A DNA stretch of 8,493 bases from Synechococcus sp. CPC35. Lineage in GTDB: Bacteria > Cyanobacteriota > Cyanobacteriia > PCC-6307 > Cyanobiaceae. The notes below the pieces were generated by a model, which saw nothing but the letters and a program-made list of their open reading frames with translations, searched no databases and was not told the DNA's origin. This document shows, one piece after another, positions 5,893 to 8,493 of the stretch. Every line of letters begins with the position of its first letter. Within the stretch, counting starts at the first letter, position 1. The DNA lies in NCBI GenBank assembly GCA_002684175.1, contig NYUU01000002.1, positions 1 through 8,493 of the forward strand, written 5' to 3'. The position numbers and the translations under genes are program-made.

Positions 5893-5920
5893 GAAGGAAC
5901 TCTAATTAAAGAGTTCTTTC
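5893..5920 (-). terminator. Imperfect hairpin spanning the gp19 stop, possible weak terminator
   Basis: Arms of 11 nt at 5920-5910 and 5903-5893 pair with one A-C mismatch in the transcript, around a 6-nt loop UUAAUU that contains the gp19 UAA stop. Only three U follow (UUUAGUG), so termination would be partial at best. It could instead mark an mRNA 3' end or processing site separating gp18-gp19 from gp20, which has its own late promoter just downstream. Confidence 0.45.
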
Positions 5921-6403
5921 CCAGTGAGAATAACTGAATGTTACATCAAAAGTCTGTATCTCATCAGCAGTATCATATGATAAATCAATTTGTGCTACTG
6001 TTTGAGGGTACATATTATACAACTCATATGTTGCAATAATACTGTCATCCCTATTTAATTGAGATATAGTTGCTCTTGAAACTAGATATTCTAGGTCAGT
6101 TGCACCAACACCACTATCTAATTCTTGTATGCTTTCCATCCATTGTTCTACTGCTGTTCTAGCAGTAAAGTTTACATCGTTGATTACTGTAATTGTCCAA
6201 TCTTCGAAAGTCCTATCCCCAGCAATTTTAAGTCTGTGACCTCTAAAAGGTACTTCGACTACTGGAAGGGTTGAGCCAGGAATTGCGGCAGTTTTGCACA
6301 TAAATTCTATGTTCTCACCCATTCTAGGTACAAAGACTTTAAATCTGTTGGAACGAACTCCACCAGCTATCAACTGCGACTTAAATTCATCTATAGTTGC
6401 CAT
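5906..6403 (-). CDS. 19: Tail tube protein gp19
   Basis: A 165-residue inner tail tube protein (T4: 163) that stacks as hexamer rings inside the sheath and conducts DNA during injection. Family hallmarks are RFKVFVPRMGENIEFMCKTA (20-39), the IPGSTLPVVEVPFRG turn (41-55), LKIAGDRTFEDWTITVIND (58-76) with an acidic turn, and a C-terminal strand pair DEIQTFDVTFSYSHWER (147-163). All match T4 gp19 segments such as INVAGDRTFDDWTVTVMND and NEIETFEVTLALDYWE. No gap or missing segment is seen. AAGGAG 6 nt before the ATG overlaps the TAA stop of gp18, 10 nt away, so it is very likely cotranscribed and translationally coupled with the sheath gene. Confidence 0.97.
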   Translation of the reverse strand: MATIDEFKSQLIAGGVRSNRFKVFVPRMGENIEFMCKTAAIPGSTLPVVEVPFRGHRLKIAGDRTFEDWTITVINDVNFTARTAVEQWMESIQELDSGVGATDLEYLVSRATISQLNRDDSIIATYELYNMYPQTVAQIDLSYDTADEIQTFDVTFSYSHWERTL

Positions 6404-6413
6404 GTCTTACTCC

Positions 6414-8444
6414 TTAGTTTCCATACTGGGTATTAGTTGCACCATATACTTCTTCGAATTCTACACCAGACCTAGCTGCAACGAAGTTTAGTGTGATGAA
6501 GTTGATACTTCTATTAGGTTTAACGAAAATAGACGCTTGGAATTGATTTGCATCCACAATTGCTTGTGAGTTATTTGTGTCATCACAAACAACTTGGAAA
6601 TCTACTATTCCTCGTCTTCCTTTTACTTGTCTTAGGAAAGGTTCAATCGTTGCTCTAAATTGAGCTCTTGTAAACGCGTCGTTAAATTCGAATAATTGGA
6701 ATTTAGCAGCTGTTGCGATTGCCTTCTCCATAACAATGAATAATCTTCTAACATTAATTCTATCAAATGCACTTGCACTTGAGAGTAAAGTTTTATCTCC
6801 AAACAATACAGTCCCTTGGCCAGGGAAAGTTACTAATGGATTAACTCTCTTCTTATATAGTGCATCTCTTTCAGCTTGATTTGGATTGAAAGACAATTTA
6901 GTAATACCTAAGATTTGTCCTCTGCTAAATCCTGCTGGTGAGAACCATGCATCTCTATCTGCATCAGTTCTTGCCATTACACCTGCTGTATGTGAACATG
7001 CTGGTGTATAACAGAAGTTATCTGTATACTTATCATACTGATAACACCATGCACTATCCATTACTGCATATGAACTTGAAGTTAATGTTTCTGCAAATGC
7101 AATAACACTTGTTGACTCACTTCCACTGTTGTTTACACAATCAGCTTTACGAGGTGAAATGATTGCCATGCAATCTTTTCGTGCTTCACATAATGCGATT
7201 AAATTATTTGCTTGAGTTGTTGCTTCTGCAAGTGTAGATACTACACTACCAGATGCATACCCATCTAGTGGGCCTGCAATTATAAAGTCAACATCTTGAG
7301 TTTCAGCATCACCAAAAAATGTGGTGTTTGCTGTGTTTTTTGCTCCAGAAGATAAAGGATATCCATCTACTCCATGTGACAAAGACCCACCTAAAGGTAA
7401 GGTATGTTGGTCAAAAGCTGCTCCAGCTCCTGCGAATGTTTTTCCTGCTTCATCTGTAGCTGAATCGTGGTTTGTCCAGAAAATGTAGTTAGAGTTGTAT
7501 CTTATTTTATCAACATAGTAGTTAGAGTTGCCCTCTGAATCTTTAGCATCTGATGCTTGTGACAGTCCTTCAAATACTTCTAAGATTTCGCCAGGTATAC
7601 CTGTAATCTTACCATCTTCATCGATAACAATAACATGCACTTCATCTAATGATGAACTATTTGCAAGTGCATCTGGACTAGAGCCAGGAGCTTTAGTAAA
7701 GTTACTTGCAAATTCCCACCCTCTAGCAATGTTTGAACCATTGGTTGGTACAACTTGTAGACCTTGTGAACTATCTGTGTTCAAGTGGAATGTTATATCA
7801 TTTGATGATATTGCTGATATTTTGTATACATCTGCTGAGTTCGCAAACTGTATTAAGTCACCAACCACAAATTTAGTACCATCTGCGACAGTAATTTGTG
7901 TATGACCTACTGAAATACTACTATCGGAAACAGTAGTAACAGAAGCTTGTTGAAATGCATTAGCACTTGTACACATAGATACTTTCAAACTATTACCGAG
8001 AGAACCAACACATCTTGCTGAAAATAATCCAGCACTACCAGCTGCACTACCAGAATGGTAGTTTGACTCATAGTAATGTGTAGGGTTTTTAATTAGTATT
8101 CCAGCTGAACCTGTTGTTGCATTAAGCATTTGCCCAGTTTGACCTGCGGCAATACCATTATGCCCACGAACTATTTTTAAATTATTTCCATATTTTAAAA
8201 AGTTTGCAGCTGAATAAAAGTGTTCTTTCTTCCCAAGTACAGTATTGTAACCATCGCTACCTGCGTCTTTAGGTTCTCCAAACACTCCTACCAATTCCTT
8301 CTCGGATGTTATAGTTCTAACTTCATCAACTGGGCCCCAACTAAATTCACCAGCGAATGCACCAATACTTGATGAAATAGCTGGAACTACATTTGTAACA
8401 TCGATTTCTCTGACTTGTACGCCAGGTGATACTTGAAATGCCAT
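6414..8444 (-). CDS. 18: Tail sheath protein gp18
   Basis: A 676-residue contractile sheath protein (T4: 659). It polymerises as a helix of hexameric rings around the gp19 tube and shortens on infection, driving the tube through the host envelope. The N-terminal domain shows the sheath hallmark SPGVQVREIDVTNVVPAIS (6-24) and GAFAGEFSWGPVDE (28-41). The conserved C-terminal domain begins near 540 with GQGTVLFGDKTL (542-553), then INVRRLFIVMEKAI (562-575), TIEPFLRQVKGRRGIVDFQV (600-619) and ASIFVKPNRSINFITLNFVA (637-656). The middle (about 95-500) is Ser/Gly/Ala-rich and is the surface-exposed variable region of the family. GGGAG lies 9-10 nt before the ATG. Length and both ends indicate a complete gene. 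In T4 the terminase gp17 precedes it, but only 49 bp remain in the window. Confidence 0.97.
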   Translation of the reverse strand: MAFQVSPGVQVREIDVTNVVPAISSSIGAFAGEFSWGPVDEVRTITSEKELVGVFGEPKDAGSDGYNTVLGKKEHFYSAANFLKYGNNLKIVRGHNGIAAGQTGQMLNATTGSAGILIKNPTHYYESNYHSGSAAGSAGLFSARCVGSLGNSLKVSMCTSANAFQQASVTTVSDSSISVGHTQITVADGTKFVVGDLIQFANSADVYKISAISSNDITFHLNTDSSQGLQVVPTNGSNIARGWEFASNFTKAPGSSPDALANSSSLDEVHVIVIDEDGKITGIPGEILEVFEGLSQASDAKDSEGNSNYYVDKIRYNSNYIFWTNHDSATDEAGKTFAGAGAAFDQHTLPLGGSLSHGVDGYPLSSGAKNTANTTFFGDAETQDVDFIIAGPLDGYASGSVVSTLAEATTQANNLIALCEARKDCMAIISPRKADCVNNSGSESTSVIAFAETLTSSSYAVMDSAWCYQYDKYTDNFCYTPACSHTAGVMARTDADRDAWFSPAGFSRGQILGITKLSFNPNQAERDALYKKRVNPLVTFPGQGTVLFGDKTLLSSASAFDRINVRRLFIVMEKAIATAAKFQLFEFNDAFTRAQFRATIEPFLRQVKGRRGIVDFQVVCDDTNNSQAIVDANQFQASIFVKPNRSINFITLNFVAARSGVEFEEVYGATNTQYGN

Positions 8445-8468
8445 TTTAGTTTTCTCCCATAAAAAGTT

Positions 8469-8476
8469 TATTTCTA
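8469..8476 (-). promoter_or_regulatory. Possible late promoter of gp18 (TAGAAATA)
   Basis: TAGAAATA differs from TATAAATA at one position. The predicted start near 8463 would give a 19-nt leader that still contains the GGGAG ribosome site of gp18. Placement is sensible, but with one mismatch in A/T-rich DNA this could be chance. Confidence 0.3.
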
Positions 8477-8493
8477 TTCTGACAGAACCACAT

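Noticed and set aside
7528..7905. Plus-strand open frame of 125 codons inside gp18
   Set aside because: It lies wholly antisense to the sheath gene, has no promoter or ribosome site and no recognisable family features.
8445..8493. 3' end of an upstream gene (gp17 expected by T4 synteny)
   Set aside because: Two minus-strand frames end here, at TAG 8476-8474 and at TAA 8448-8446, and one stays open into gp18. With 49 bp there is no way to choose between them, so no CDS is called.

Overview
This window is the capsid and tail structural core of a T4-like myovirus (contractile-tailed Caudoviricetes), read entirely from the minus strand. The order tail sheath gp18, tail tube gp19, portal gp20, prohead core gp67 and gp68, prohead protease gp21, scaffold gp22 and major capsid gp23 is the conserved T4 order. 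Several points suggest a marine T4-like (cyanophage or pelagiphage type) rather than an enterobacterial T4 relative. The DNA is AT-rich, gp23 is short, gp20 resembles the marine environmental g20 type, and the gene after gp23 is not the vertex gene gp24. The host cannot be named from this window.

In transcription order (high to low coordinates), gp18 (8444-6414) and gp19 (6403-5906) form a tight pair ending in an imperfect hairpin around the gp19 stop. A perfect T4-type late promoter TATAAATA (5884-5877) then lies 6 nt before the portal gene gp20 (5870-4344). gp20 is followed with almost no gap by gp67 (4330-4148), gp68 (4161-3790) and gp21 (3781-3131). A second perfect late box (3126-3119) opens the gp22 (3052-1715) and gp23 (1666-350) unit, the two most abundant prohead proteins, both with AGGGGA ribosome sites. 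A strong C(UUCG)G hairpin terminator (324-297) closes that unit. A third perfect late box (291-284) sits 5 nt before a new gene that runs off the left edge (278 to 1), probably a second tail-tube-fold structural protein.

The genes work together as one morphogenetic module. gp20 nucleates the prohead, gp22, gp67 and gp68 form the inner core, and gp23 forms the shell. gp21 digests the core and trims gp23, probably after LTE at residue 54. gp18 and gp19 form the contractile tail.

The most notable observations are: (1) two late genes, gp20 and the left-edge gene, whose late promoter abuts the ATG with no Shine-Dalgarno, predicting leaderless late mRNAs; (2) a gp22 scaffold with a roughly 200-residue N-terminal extension holding three highly acidic tracts, while gp67 lacks the acidic tail known in T4; (3) a hairpin at the predicted 5' end of the gp22-gp23 mRNA. 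No tRNA, CRISPR array, mobile element or accessory metabolic gene was found. No wholly new system is evident.
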